This document shows positions 45,281 to 54,867 of a stretch of 64,000 nucleotides of DNA, piece after piece. A program made the position numbers and the translations under genes. Source of the DNA: Herbaspirillum autotrophicum (GTDB lineage Bacteria; Pseudomonadota; Gammaproteobacteria; Burkholderiales; Burkholderiaceae_D); NCBI RefSeq assembly GCF_001189915.1, contig NZ_LFLS01000003.1:207951-271950 (forward strand). Direction: 5' to 3'. The notes below the pieces were generated by a model. That model did no database searches and had not been told where the DNA came from. It saw only the letters and a program-made list of their open reading frames with translations. How positions within the stretch are numbered: the first letter of the stretch is position 1; every line of letters begins with the position of its first letter.

Positions 45281-46714
45281 TCAGTGATCCGGCGTGGCCG
45301 CGCTCGCCGGTGCCGCAGGCTTGCCGATGTAGCGTGCCACCAGCCACAAGGCCCCTGCATAGACGGCACAAATGACGCCAAATGCCAGCGCCGTGCGCCA
45401 GTACCAGTCACCGAAGGTATGCAGGATCGCTCCGACCAGCGCCACTCCGACCAGGGCGCCGATCTGGCGATTGGCATTCAGGGCTGCCGCGGCGCTGTTG
45501 GCATGGGTGCGGCCGGCGACCTGCATCACCGCCGTGGTCATGGCCGGAATTGCCGTGCTGACACCGAGATTGGCGCACGCACCGACCAGCGCGAAGATCC
45601 AGTAAGGCGTGGTGGCAGTGACCGTCATCAGCAAACCGGAGAAAATGACGGCCACGGTCAAGCCCAGCTGCATCGGGAAACGCGCACCCCAGCGTGCCGT
45701 CATGCGTCCCGACAACAGATTGCCGGCAAAAATCACGGCCATCATCGGCAATAACTGCAAGCCGGTATGCAAGGCATCCGCGCCGCGCGCCTGTTGCAAA
45801 AACAGGCTGAGGAAAAAGAATTGCCCGTAGACACCGAAGTTGATCAGGAAGCCGATGCCATTGGCAGCCGCAAATTGCGGCGTGGCAAACAATGCCGGCG
45901 GCAACAACGGCGTGACGCCGCGCCGTTCACGCTGCACCAGCAACGCTGCGGCGGCCAGCGTCAAGCCAAACGCCGTAATGATCGGCAGCGAACCCCAGCC
46001 ATATACCGGGCCTTGAATCAGGGCGAAGCTCAATGCCGCCAGCATGCCGATGCCGAGTACGTGGCTGCTGATGCGCAGCGGCCGCGGATTTTTCTGTACT
46101 GCCGGAATCAGCCGATACGCCAATACCAGACCGAGCAAACCGACCGGCACGTTGATCAGGAAGACGCTGCGCCAGCCGAAACTGTGAATCAGCACGCCAC
46201 CCACCAGCGGTCCGAGCGCAGCAGCGCCGCCCACCGTGGCCGACCAGATACCCAACATGTGCGCCCGCACCCGGTCATCCTGATAAGTATGCGTGAGCAA
46301 ACTCAGCGAGCTGGGCATGAACAACGCCGCCCCCAAGCCTTGCAACAAACGCGCTGCCACCAGCAAGCCGCCGTTCGGCGCCGCGCCGCACAACAGGGAC
46401 GCCACCACGAACAGCAACAAACCCAGCAGGTAAATCTGCTTGGCGCCGTAGCGATCTGCCAGCGCTCCGCCGACCAGCAACATTGCGGCAAAGGTCAGCG
46501 TGTAGCCATCGACAATCCACACCAGCATCGACAGCGGTGTCGCCAGGCTGTGTTCGATGGAAGACAAGCCGACATTGACTACGGTCACATCCAGCATTGC
46601 CATGACGAAGCCGATGGCCAGCGTCACCAGCGGCAACAAGCCGGCGCGCGCAGTCACCAGCGGTGACGGCGGCAGTGGCACGGTAGTGCAAGGAACGGCA
46701 GATGGCAGCGACAT
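45281..46714 (-). CDS. MFS drug efflux transporter, DHA2 (14-TM) family
   Basis: A 477-residue membrane protein with 14 predicted helices. MLDVTVVNVGLSSIEHSL near residue 41 is the DHA2 motif D region; ADRYGAKQIYLLGLLLF is motif A; GPLVGGVLIHSFGWRSVFLINVPVG is motif C-like. It probably expels drugs or toxic organics by proton antiport (EmrB/QacA type). It diverges from a LysR gene across a gap with a perfect dyad, so it is most likely regulated by that protein. Confidence 0.92.
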   Translation of the reverse strand: MSLPSAVPCTTVPLPPSPLVTARAGLLPLVTLAIGFVMAMLDVTVVNVGLSSIEHSLATPLSMLVWIVDGYTLTFAAMLLVGGALADRYGAKQIYLLGLLLFVVASLLCGAAPNGGLLVAARLLQGLGAALFMPSSLSLLTHTYQDDRVRAHMLGIWSATVGGAAALGPLVGGVLIHSFGWRSVFLINVPVGLLGLVLAYRLIPAVQKNPRPLRISSHVLGIGMLAALSFALIQGPVYGWGSLPIITAFGLTLAAAALLVQRERRGVTPLLPPALFATPQFAAANGIGFLINFGVYGQFFFLSLFLQQARGADALHTGLQLLPMMAVIFAGNLLSGRMTARWGARFPMQLGLTVAVIFSGLLMTVTATTPYWIFALVGACANLGVSTAIPAMTTAVMQVAGRTHANSAAAALNANRQIGALVGVALVGAILHTFGDWYWRTALAFGVICAVYAGALWLVARYIGKPAAPASAATPDH

Positions 46715-46794
46715 GATATTTCCGCGAGCAGTGAACAGATGCTCATTCTAGGCAACTTGTCCGATGCAATAAAGAAGCATAACATCGTGACTCC

Positions 46795-46810
46795 GATGCA
46801 AAAATGCATC
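46795..46810. promoter_or_regulatory. Perfect dyad in the MFS-LysR divergent gap (probable LysR operator)
   Basis: GATGCA-AAAA-TGCATC (46795-46810). A related half-site GATGCAAT lies at 46763, so two sites may be spaced by about 32 bp, as usual for LysR regulators. Binding inferred. Confidence 0.55.
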
Positions 46811-46849
46811 ACAACGAGACCTCCGGCGAACACCGGACAGGAGCACCGA

Positions 46850-47716
46850 ATGGATTGGGATAATGCCCGTGTTTTTCTGGCAATTCACCGCATAGGCACG
46901 CTGCGCGGGGCTGCCGAACAATTGCAGATCGATCAGGCCACGGTCGGGCGGCGTCTGAGTGCGATGGAAAAGGCGCTCGATGCCCGTCTGTTTTTACGGA
47001 CACCTGCCGGCTATGTTGCCACGCCGGCCGGCGAACTTGCGGTCAGCGCCGCCGAACGCATGGAGCAAGGTGCCGAACAACTGGTGCGCCAGACCCAGGG
47101 TATCGATGAGCGACTGTGCGGCACCGTCAAGGTTGCCTCCACCGATACCTCGGCGCGCTATTTCCTGATCCCCGCCATGCAAAAGCTGCACGCCGAACAT
47201 CCCGCTATCCGGGTGGTGCTGAACACGGCCAAGCAGTATGCCAACATGACCCGGCGCGAAGCCGATCTGGCGGTGCGCAGCCAGCGTCCGACCAGCCCGG
47301 ACCTGATCTCGCGCCATCTGGCCCGGCAGGAATTGGGGATGTATGCCTCCAAGGCCTATCTGAAAGCGCACGGCGAGCCGGAGCCGGGCAGCGGCATGCG
47401 TGGTCACGATGTGGTGATTTACCAACGCACGGTTGTGCAACATTCGAATACCGCCATCTGCGGCGAATCGTTCTGCAATGCGCGGGTGGCAATGGAAGTG
47501 ATGTCCGGACTGATGATGATCGAAGCGATCCGGGCCGGTCTCGGCATCGGCGAGTTGCCGCTCCATCTGGGCGATCAGGAACCGCAACTGAAACGCATCT
47601 GGCCGCAGCGTTCCGAGCCTTACGACATGTGGCTGGTGCTGCATGGTGATCTCAATCGTACTGCCCGCGTGCGTGCGGTGGCCGACGCCATCATCGCCGC
47701 CTATCAGCCGTCCTGA
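46850..47716 (+). CDS. LysR-family regulator
   Basis: A 288-residue regulator with one N-terminal winged HTH (WDNARVFLAIHRIGTLRGAAEQLQIDQATVGRRLSAMEKAL) and the usual effector domain from about residue 90 (GTVKVASTDTSARYFLIPAM). ATG at 46850 follows ACAGGAGCACCGA. It diverges from the DHA2 pump and probably controls it. Ligand unknown. Single HTH, in contrast to the double-HTH relative at 26377. Confidence 0.92.
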   Translation: MDWDNARVFLAIHRIGTLRGAAEQLQIDQATVGRRLSAMEKALDARLFLRTPAGYVATPAGELAVSAAERMEQGAEQLVRQTQGIDERLCGTVKVASTDTSARYFLIPAMQKLHAEHPAIRVVLNTAKQYANMTRREADLAVRSQRPTSPDLISRHLARQELGMYASKAYLKAHGEPEPGSGMRGHDVVIYQRTVVQHSNTAICGESFCNARVAMEVMSGLMMIEAIRAGLGIGELPLHLGDQEPQLKRIWPQRSEPYDMWLVLHGDLNRTARVRAVADAIIAAYQPS

Positions 47717-47729
47717 CGCTGCGCGGATC

Positions 47730-48668
47730 TCAGTCGAGATCGGCCAGCACCTTGAGATGCGCTACCACGCTGCGCGCCAGTGCCGACAGGTTGTAGCCGC
47801 CTTCGAGACAACTGACGATACGGTTGTTGGCGTAGAGCCTGGCAATCGCCATGACTTCCTTGGTCAGCCAGGCGTAATCGGCTTCTACCAGCCCCATCTG
47901 CCCCATGTCATCTTCACGGTGGGCATCAAAGCCGGCGGAAATGAAGATCATCTGCGGCCGGTGCGCATGCAGCGCCGGCAACCATTTTTCCTTGACCAGC
48001 GCGCGCACCACATCGCCGCCGCTGTAGGCCGGCACCGGCACATTGACGATATGCGACTCGGCTGGCTCGGCGCCGCTGAACGGATAAAACGGATGTTGAA
48101 AAAAACTCGCCATCAAGACGCGCGGGTCATGCGCAAATGCGGCTTCGGTGCCATTGCCGTGATGTACATCGAAATCGATGATCGCGACCCGTTCCAGACC
48201 GTGCACATCCATCGCATGCCGCGCCGCCACGGCGACGTTATTGAAAAAGCAAAATCCCATCGGCGTCGTCGGCGTGGCGTGATGTCCCGGCGGTCGCACC
48301 GAACAAAAGGCGTTGTCGAGTTCACCGGCCAGCACCGCGTCGGTCGCAGCAATGGCGGCGCCGGCGGCGCGCAAGGCGGCTTGCCAGCTATGGCCATTGA
48401 GCAGCGTGTCGCCGTCAATCGAGTAATAGTCGGATTTTCCTGCCAGCGCCAGCGAGTTGTCATGCACCAGGCTGATCGCGTTGCCGGTATGCACCCGCCC
48501 GATATCTTCCAGGCTGGCCAACGGCGCTTCACGCCGCTCCAGAAACTGGTCGATGCGGCTGGCAATCAACTGGTCTTCAATCGCTTGCAGTCGCACCGGC
48601 GCTTCAGGATGCCAGTCCCCCATTTCGTGGCGCAGGCAATCGGTATGCGTGTAAAAGGCGGTCGTCAT
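47730..48668 (-). CDS. Histone-deacetylase-like amidohydrolase (class II)
   Basis: A 312-residue member of the arginase/deacetylase superfamily. Active-site pieces are present: RPPGHHATPTTPMGFCFFNNVAVAA with the tandem His, IDFDVHHGNGTE with zinc ligands Asp and His, and ISAGFDAHREDDMGQ with the second Asp. Such bacterial enzymes act on acetylpolyamines or other acetylated small molecules. ATG at 48668 begins TTAFYTHTDCLRHEMGDWHPEAP, the normal N-terminus. Convergent with the LysR gene. Confidence 0.92.
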   Translation of the reverse strand: MTTAFYTHTDCLRHEMGDWHPEAPVRLQAIEDQLIASRIDQFLERREAPLASLEDIGRVHTGNAISLVHDNSLALAGKSDYYSIDGDTLLNGHSWQAALRAAGAAIAATDAVLAGELDNAFCSVRPPGHHATPTTPMGFCFFNNVAVAARHAMDVHGLERVAIIDFDVHHGNGTEAAFAHDPRVLMASFFQHPFYPFSGAEPAESHIVNVPVPAYSGGDVVRALVKEKWLPALHAHRPQMIFISAGFDAHREDDMGQMGLVEADYAWLTKEVMAIARLYANNRIVSCLEGGYNLSALARSVVAHLKVLADLD

Positions 48669-48830
48669 TTTTATAGTCGCTTTGAAAAACGCCGTCTGCT
48701 CCGGAAACGGCGAACTGTTAGTGTACCTCCAAGTGCCGGATTGCGGCATCCCTGCAACGGCCTGCCGCAGCGATGCGGTATACTTGCCGATTCGCTGGCT
48801 CAGCTTCATTTCCGGCCCAACTACCTTCCC

Positions 48831-49982
48831 ATGTCGATGAAATCATCCTTACGCACTCCTCATCTGTTCGGTTTGTTCGCGTTATCCCTGGCTTGCCTGA
48901 CTGGTTGTGCGCAAACCCAGCCGGCGGCAGCCGGCAGCAGCAAGGCGAAAACCGACGTCAATGCCAAGAAGGCCAAGAGCAAGCCGGCCAAAAAACCGGC
49001 GACGCCGGCGCAGGATGAAGAGTTTGCCAATTTCAGCCAATGGAAAGAGGTCAACCGTTTCATCGATGAAATGGTGGAGCGCAACAACTTTGACAAGGCC
49101 ACCTTACAGGCCATGTTCAACAAGACGCGTTATCTCGATACCGCGATCCGTCTGATCAAGCCGGCGCCAAGCAACAAGCCGAAAAACTGGCAAGCCTACC
49201 GTGCCCGCTTTGTCGAGCCGGTACGCATTACGGGTGGCGTGGACTTCTGGAATGAACATGAAATCGCGCTGGCAAGGGCGCAGGAACAATACGGCGTGCC
49301 GGCGGAGATCATCGTCGCCATCATCGGCGTCGAAACGGTTTACGGTCGCAACACCGGCAATTTCCGCGTGATCGATTCACTCACCACGCTGGCCTTCGAT
49401 TACCCGGATACGCCCAACCGCGAAGCGCGCATGGCATTTTTCCGCGGCGAACTGGAAAACGCGCTGCTGTTTGCACGCGAATCGAACATCGATCCGTTCT
49501 CGCTGCTCGGCTCCTATGCCGGCGCCATCGGCTGGCCGCAATTCATGCCCAGCAGCATTCGTCAGTATGCGGTCGATTTCGACGGCAACGGCAAGATCGA
49601 TTTGCGCAACTCTCCGGTGGATGCCATCGGCAGCGTCGCCCATTTCCTGACGATTCATGGCTGGCAACGCGGCGAGCCGACTGTATTCCCGGCCACGCTG
49701 AGCGCCATCGACGGCAGCAACAAATGGGAAAGCCTGCTCAATCAGGGACTCGAAGCCAAGTTCAATCAGGATGATCTGAAAGCCGTCGGCGTCAGTTCGG
49801 ATGCGCCATTGCCGGCCGGCATGCGCTTCGGCCTGGTGGATCTGCAAAACGGCACCGGCGCGACCGAATACTGGCTGGCGACCAACAATTTCTTTGCCAT
49901 CACCCAATACAACCGCAGCTATTTCTACGCCATGTCGGTGATAGATCTAAGCCGGGCCGTGCGTGCCGCGCGCAATCGTTAA
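48831..49982 (+). CDS. mltB: Membrane-bound lytic murein transglycosylase B (MltB)
   Basis: A 383-residue protein with lipoprotein signal (LFALSLACLTGCAQ, lipobox LTGC) and a Lys/Ala-rich linker, then the MltB domain: EVNRFIDEMVERNNFDKATLQAMFN, VGVPAEIIVAIIGVETVYGRNTGNF with catalytic Glu in IGVETVYG, and IGWPQFMPSSIRQYAVDFDGNGKID. It cleaves peptidoglycan glycan strands with 1,6-anhydro product formation in the periplasm. Two in-frame ATGs (48831, 48837); ribosome site is weak. A stop-free frame continues upstream but is antisense to the amidohydrolase gene and not coding. Confidence 0.93.
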   Translation: MSMKSSLRTPHLFGLFALSLACLTGCAQTQPAAAGSSKAKTDVNAKKAKSKPAKKPATPAQDEEFANFSQWKEVNRFIDEMVERNNFDKATLQAMFNKTRYLDTAIRLIKPAPSNKPKNWQAYRARFVEPVRITGGVDFWNEHEIALARAQEQYGVPAEIIVAIIGVETVYGRNTGNFRVIDSLTTLAFDYPDTPNREARMAFFRGELENALLFARESNIDPFSLLGSYAGAIGWPQFMPSSIRQYAVDFDGNGKIDLRNSPVDAIGSVAHFLTIHGWQRGEPTVFPATLSAIDGSNKWESLLNQGLEAKFNQDDLKAVGVSSDAPLPAGMRFGLVDLQNGTGATEYWLATNNFFAITQYNRSYFYAMSVIDLSRAVRAARNR

Positions 49983-50020
49983 TTACTGTTAATACTCCAA
50001 CCGCTCTGCACTGCTTGCTC

Positions 50021-52168
50021 ATGAAACGTTTTTCCCCTTTGGCCATGACGCTGACGCTGGCGGCCGCCCTGCCCGAGGCGTATGCCGCCGGCAACAATGA
50101 AGAAACACCTGCCGGCGATGCGCTGCCGACCATCAGTGTCAGTGCCGCCCGGGACAGCAAGGATGCTTACCGCGCCCGCGCAGCCTCGGTAGCAGGCTTC
50201 GACGAAGCGGCACTGCTCGATACCCCGGCCTCGGTTACCGTCGTCACTGCCGCCACCCTGCAAGACCAGCAGGCACGCTTGTTGACCGACGTCATCAAGA
50301 ACGATCCCGGCATCAGTGAAAACTACGCGCCGGTCGGCTATTACGAAAACATCAGCATCCGTGGCTTTCCGCTCGATCTGGCGAGCGGTTACCGGATCAA
50401 TGGCATGACCATCAGCGGCGAACAGAATGTGGCGCTGGAAAACAAGGAAAGCGTCGAATTCCTCAAGGGACTGGCGGGCTTGCAAGGCGGCGTCGCCACG
50501 CCCGGCGGGCTGGTCAATTACGTGACCAAGCGTCCGGCCGATGTGCGCTCCGTCATGGTCGGCGCCGACGCCAACGGCTCGCGCTATCTGGCTACCGATA
50601 TCGGCACCCTGTTCGGCGCGCAGCAGCAATTCGGTTTGCGCATCAATGCCGCGCATGAAGACATCAATTCATATGTCGACCATGCCGATGGTTACCGCGA
50701 CTTTGCCTCGGTTGCTGCCAGCTGGATCATCAGCCCAAGGGCGCGCTTGCAGATCAATGCCGAGTACCAGCAAAAGGTACAGCGCTCGGTTTCCGCCTAC
50801 CAATTGCTGGGCGGCACGACAGTGCCGTCGAACGTATCGCCGACGGTGATGCTGAGTCCGCAGCCATGGGCCAAACCGGTGGCCATCAATTCGCTGAACA
50901 TGGACGTGCGGCTTGACCTCGATCTGGCGCCTGACTGGCGCGCCTATGTTGCGGCCAGCCGCAGCCGGGCGGTGATTGATGACAATGTGGCGTTTGTGTA
51001 TGGCAGCGGTATCTCTCCGTATTTTTCAGCCAACGGCGATTTTGATGTGTACGACTATCGCAGCCCGAACGACGAGCGACGCAACGATCAATTACAGACG
51101 GTGGTACTGGGAAAATTTGATACCGGTGCAGTACGGCATGACCTGACCATGGGCGCCAGCTTGTTCCGGCGCACGGTAGATCAGACTGACGCGGTATTTG
51201 ACTATCGCGGCAGCGACAACATCTACAACCCGACGCCGCTGATCTTCTCGCCCTCGCCACAGCAACCGGGCTTGTCCTATCGCCGGCTCGACAGCCGCCA
51301 GCAATCACTGTTCGCCACTGACCGTATGCATTTCGGTGAACGCTGGCAAGTCATCGCCGGCGGTCGTCAGATCTGGCTCAAGGAGCAGGCATTTGATGCT
51401 ACCGGCGCTGTCACGCGCGACACCGATCGCTCACTGTTCCTGCCACAACTGGCATTGATTTATCAACCGAACAAATCGCTGTCTTTTTACACCAGCTATA
51501 CCGAAGCATTATCGCTGGGCGGACAGGCACCAGCCTGGGCAGGCGGTCTCATCCTTCCACCTGTCGTGTCACGCCAGGTGGAAGCCGGCATCAAGTACGA
51601 CTGGAAAGAAGACGTCAGTTTGACGGCAGCCTTGTTCCGCATGAACAAACCCTACGAATACCCCAAACCCAACGCCGACGGCTCCTTCACTTACCTGCAG
51701 CAAGGCACCCAAACCAACACCGGCCTCGAACTTGGCGCCTCCGGCAAATTCGGCAGGCAATGGCGACTGAGCGCTGGCCTGGCATGGACTCAGGCCCGGG
51801 TGCGCGATACCGGCACCCCGGCCTATGACGGGCATCAGGCGATCAACGTGCCACGTCTGCGCACTGCATTGCACGCCGACTATGCCGTGCCCGGCATGGA
51901 TGATTTGCACCTGCTCGGCAGCTGGCTGTACAGCGGCAACCGGGCCGCCAATCGCGACGGCACCGCCACGGTATCGGCCTGGAATATCTTCAATGCCGGC
52001 TTGCGCTATGGCACCCGCATCGGCGGTCACGCCACCACCATTCGCTTTACGGTGGATAATCTGTTCGACAAGCGGTACTGGAAAGATGTCGGAGAATCGC
52101 TCGGCGACAGTTACCTGCATCTCGGTGCGCCGCGTCTGGCGCGCCTGACCATGCAATATGATTTTTAA
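50021..52168 (+). CDS. TonB-dependent siderophore receptor (no signalling domain)
   Basis: A 715-residue outer-membrane receptor. Signal peptide AMTLTLAAALPEAYA; TonB box region LPTISVSAARDSKD; plug with DTPASVTVVTAATLQDQQA, NISIRGFPLDLASGYRINGM, VEFLKGLAGLQGG; barrel ending MQYDF with the terminal Phe. It lacks the N-terminal STN domain of the receptor at 6734, so it is a simple transporter. It starts only 38 bp after mltB and lacks an obvious Fur box in that gap. The kinase-like gene follows after 3 bp. Confidence 0.92.
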   Translation: MKRFSPLAMTLTLAAALPEAYAAGNNEETPAGDALPTISVSAARDSKDAYRARAASVAGFDEAALLDTPASVTVVTAATLQDQQARLLTDVIKNDPGISENYAPVGYYENISIRGFPLDLASGYRINGMTISGEQNVALENKESVEFLKGLAGLQGGVATPGGLVNYVTKRPADVRSVMVGADANGSRYLATDIGTLFGAQQQFGLRINAAHEDINSYVDHADGYRDFASVAASWIISPRARLQINAEYQQKVQRSVSAYQLLGGTTVPSNVSPTVMLSPQPWAKPVAINSLNMDVRLDLDLAPDWRAYVAASRSRAVIDDNVAFVYGSGISPYFSANGDFDVYDYRSPNDERRNDQLQTVVLGKFDTGAVRHDLTMGASLFRRTVDQTDAVFDYRGSDNIYNPTPLIFSPSPQQPGLSYRRLDSRQQSLFATDRMHFGERWQVIAGGRQIWLKEQAFDATGAVTRDTDRSLFLPQLALIYQPNKSLSFYTSYTEALSLGGQAPAWAGGLILPPVVSRQVEAGIKYDWKEDVSLTAALFRMNKPYEYPKPNADGSFTYLQQGTQTNTGLELGASGKFGRQWRLSAGLAWTQARVRDTGTPAYDGHQAINVPRLRTALHADYAVPGMDDLHLLGSWLYSGNRAANRDGTATVSAWNIFNAGLRYGTRIGGHATTIRFTVDNLFDKRYWKDVGESLGDSYLHLGAPRLARLTMQYDF

Positions 52169-52171
52169 GTT

Positions 52172-53323
52172 ATGGAAGCTGCATCACATCACCTGACGCG
52201 GGTCTTGAGTCACGGCATGAATGCCGACGCCGTGATTTCGGACTGGCCGGCATTGACCTCGGCCGAAGTGACCCGGGTCTTGCGGCACTATCCGCAACTG
52301 GGCGCCATCAAGCGTCTGGTATGGCATAGCCCGCGCCCGTTTTCTGCCGGCTGCGTGATGACCACCGACAGCGGTGACATCTTCGTCAAGCGCCACCATC
52401 TGAGCGTGCGCGGTCTCGAAGATTTGCGCGAAGAGCATCGCTTCATTTCCCACCTGCGTTCACGCGGCGTTGCTGTCAGCGAAGTGTTGCGCACCAATCA
52501 GGGCGATACTGCCGTCGCCGACGATCACTGGACGTATGAAGTGCATGCGGTCGCCGCCGGTGTCGATCTGTATCGCGATGCCGTTTCCTGGACCCCGTTT
52601 ACCAGCAGCACCCATGCTTTCGATGCCGGCCGCGCACTGGCCCGGCTGCATCTGGCGGCGCGCGATTTTGCTGCGCCGGCGCGACAGGCACAGACCCTGG
52701 TTTCCAGTTTCACGATTTTTTCTGCTGCCGATCCGCTGCTGCAGATGCAAGACTATATCGAACGCCATCCGGCGATTGCCGATTATCTGCGCCAGCGCGA
52801 CTGGCGCGCCGAAGTCAGCACCACCATGCTGCCGTGGCATGCGCGATTGCAAGCGTATCTGGATGAATTGACGCCACTGTGGAGTCACAATGACTGGCAC
52901 GCGTCGAATTTACTGTGGTCGGACAGCAGCGCCCACGCCAAGGTGGAAACCATTCTCGACTTCGGCTTGTGCGACCGGACCTGTGCCTTGCATGATCTGG
53001 CCACGGCAGTCGAACGCAATATCATTGAATGGCTGGCGATCCCGGCGCGCGACACCCAACTGGTCCACCTGGAATTGCTGGATGCCCTGCTCGATGGCTA
53101 CGCGTCGGTATTGCCGCTGTCGAACCGTCAGTGGCGCGCCCTGGCGGCACTGTTGCCGCTGGTGCATGCCGAGTTCGCACTGGCCGAACTGAATTACTTC
53201 CACGGCATCACGCGCTCTGCCGCCAATGCCGCATTGGCTTACGACACATACTTCCTCGGCCATGCCGCTTGGTTCAACAGTGCCGAAGGGCAGCGCCTGC
53301 TGCACCGGATAGAACGCAGATAA
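52172..53323 (+). CDS. APH/choline-kinase-like phosphotransferase
   Basis: A 383-residue protein with the aminoglycoside-phosphotransferase kinase fold: catalytic loop LWSHNDWHASNLLW (H-x-D-x-x-x-x-N pattern, about residues 244-257), DFG-like ILDFGLCDRTC at about 268-278, and the N-lobe Lys in DIFVKRHH. The start codon lies 3 bp after the TonB-receptor stop, so both are translated from one message, probably coupled. Substrate unknown; a role in processing the imported siderophore or its aminated or hydroxyl group is speculative. Confidence 0.85.
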   Translation: MEAASHHLTRVLSHGMNADAVISDWPALTSAEVTRVLRHYPQLGAIKRLVWHSPRPFSAGCVMTTDSGDIFVKRHHLSVRGLEDLREEHRFISHLRSRGVAVSEVLRTNQGDTAVADDHWTYEVHAVAAGVDLYRDAVSWTPFTSSTHAFDAGRALARLHLAARDFAAPARQAQTLVSSFTIFSAADPLLQMQDYIERHPAIADYLRQRDWRAEVSTTMLPWHARLQAYLDELTPLWSHNDWHASNLLWSDSSAHAKVETILDFGLCDRTCALHDLATAVERNIIEWLAIPARDTQLVHLELLDALLDGYASVLPLSNRQWRALAALLPLVHAEFALAELNYFHGITRSAANAALAYDTYFLGHAAWFNSAEGQRLLHRIERR

Positions 53324-53361
53324 CAATACGGCGAGCTTGCCGCACGCAGGCGCAGTGGCGG

Positions 53362-53907
53362 TTACTTGGTCGCGGCCTTGATGGTTTGCGGATCGATCTG
53401 CACCATCTGGTCATTGTTGCCGAGCCAGATCTGGCCATCCTGAATCGTGCATTGCAATTGCATCGAGCGCTGCGCCATTTTTTCCAGCGCCTGACTGGTA
53501 TCGGCATCAATGTGGATCACGCTCAGATTCTTGGCGCGTTCGACCCGGTTGCCGATCTGGCCCCACCAGATATGACTGGTGCTGCTATAGCTATACACAA
53601 TCACGCGCGCGGCGCGGCCGCAGGCTTTGAGAATGCGCTTGTCATCAGGTTGCCCGACTTCGATCCACAAATCGATGGCGCCAGTCAAATCCTTTTCCCA
53701 CAGGTCAGGCTCATCGATATCCGACAAGCCCTTGCCGAAGTTGAGTGCCTCGCTGGCGTGCAATGCGAATGCCAACACCCGGATCATCATCCGTTCGTCG
53801 GTTTCCGAAGGATGCCGGGCAATCGTCAGGGTGTGATTCTGGTAATAATGCCGATCCATGTCCGAAATCTGGAGATCGGCCTTAAAGATGGTTGCTTTCA
53901 AAGCCAT
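53362..53907 (-). CDS. yaeQ: YaeQ-family protein
   Basis: A 181-residue protein matching YaeQ: ALKATIFKADLQISDMDRHYYQNHTLTIARHPSETDERMMIRVLAFA at the start, then LWIEVGQPDDKRILKACGRA and VIVYSY. It has a PD-(D/E)XK nuclease-like fold; the cellular role is not settled (linked to RfaH/transcription in E. coli reports). ATG at 53907 begins the family sequence. It diverges from the DUF1415 gene with 96 bp between starts. Confidence 0.9.
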   Translation of the reverse strand: MALKATIFKADLQISDMDRHYYQNHTLTIARHPSETDERMMIRVLAFALHASEALNFGKGLSDIDEPDLWEKDLTGAIDLWIEVGQPDDKRILKACGRAARVIVYSYSSTSHIWWGQIGNRVERAKNLSVIHIDADTSQALEKMAQRSMQLQCTIQDGQIWLGNNDQMVQIDPQTIKAATK

Positions 53908-54003
53908 AAACGTTTTTCTTGTGTGTACAAACGAAGGATGTGAAGAATAGCCGATTTCCCGGCACTGCAAGCGCATGCATTTACATGCGTGCGACAATAT
54001 CGC

Positions 54004-54594
54004 ATGCACACCGTAACTACCCCCGATGAAATTATTGCCGCCACGCGAGCGTGGCTGGAAGAGGCCGTGATCGGCCTGAATTTATGTCCGTTCGCCAAAG
54101 CCGTTCACGTCAAGAATCAAATCCGCTATGTGGTCAGCAATGCCAAGACCCGTGAAGCGCTGGCGGCGGATTTGCAGCGTGAATTGCAATTCCTGGACGA
54201 AACCGATCCGGAAAAAATTGAAACAACCTTGCTGATTCATCCGCAAGTACTGCAGGATTTTCTGGAATATAACGATTTTCTCGAAATCGCCGACGCCGTT
54301 GTCGACGAAAACGACCTGACCGGCGTTATACAAATTGCAAGTTTCCATCCGGAATATCAATTTGCCGACAGTAACGCCGATGAAATCGATAACTACACCA
54401 ACCGTTCACCTTACCCCACGCTTCATCTGTTGCGCGAAAGCAGCATCGATCGCGCAGTGGATTCTTTCCCTGAGGCAAACGCGATTTTCGAGAGGAATAT
54501 CGCTACGATGCGGGAGCTGGGATTATCGGGCTGGAATGCGTTATCGTTTGTAGTATCAAAGAAACAACACCTAATCTCGAAAAAATCCTGTTAA
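54004..54594 (+). CDS. DUF1415-family protein
   Basis: A 196-residue protein with the DUF1415 sequence: ATRAWLEEAVIGLNLCPFAKAVHVKNQIRYVVS near residues 10-45, TTLLIHPQVLQDFLEYNDFL, GVIQIASFHPEYQFA, and NRSPYPTLHLLREASI-like block. The Cys in LNLCPFA is invariant in the family. Function unknown. ATG at 54004 is taken in preference to an ATG five codons earlier. Confidence 0.88.
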   Translation: MHTVTTPDEIIAATRAWLEEAVIGLNLCPFAKAVHVKNQIRYVVSNAKTREALAADLQRELQFLDETDPEKIETTLLIHPQVLQDFLEYNDFLEIADAVVDENDLTGVIQIASFHPEYQFADSNADEIDNYTNRSPYPTLHLLRESSIDRAVDSFPEANAIFERNIATMRELGLSGWNALSFVVSKKQHLISKKSC

Positions 54595-54867
54595 TATCCA
54601 TAACAAATTCTAGGTGATCTCTTGCAACTATTCTGCAATAGTTCTTTCTGAGTTTTAGTATTAAGTCAAAAAATTACCAATTTATTGACGAATTAATACG
54701 AGTCACAAGACCTGTGACTGACTTGTTGAACAATGTTGTTGACGTTGCAGAGAGCAAAGAATGACACCTTTAATCGATACTTGATCGTAAGTTGTTATCT
54801 CAACAACAATTAATGCTCTTACGAAATAAGGGTCTTTATAAACATCTGCATAATGGAATGTCCGATC
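54595..54867. other. AT-rich intergenic region with two inverted repeats
   Basis: AACTATT-CTGC-AATAGTT (54626-54643) followed by CTTTCTGAGTTTT could be a terminator of the DUF1415 gene. AGTCACA-N5-TGTGACT (54701-54719) is a perfect dyad 130 bp before the HTH gene, a possible operator. The region is much poorer in GC than its neighbours. Confidence 0.55.

Noticed and set aside
47643..49982. A 779-codon plus-strand frame ending with MltB
   Set aside because: The first 396 codons are antisense to the amidohydrolase gene and have no protein-like pattern; the real protein begins at 48831 with a lipoprotein signal.
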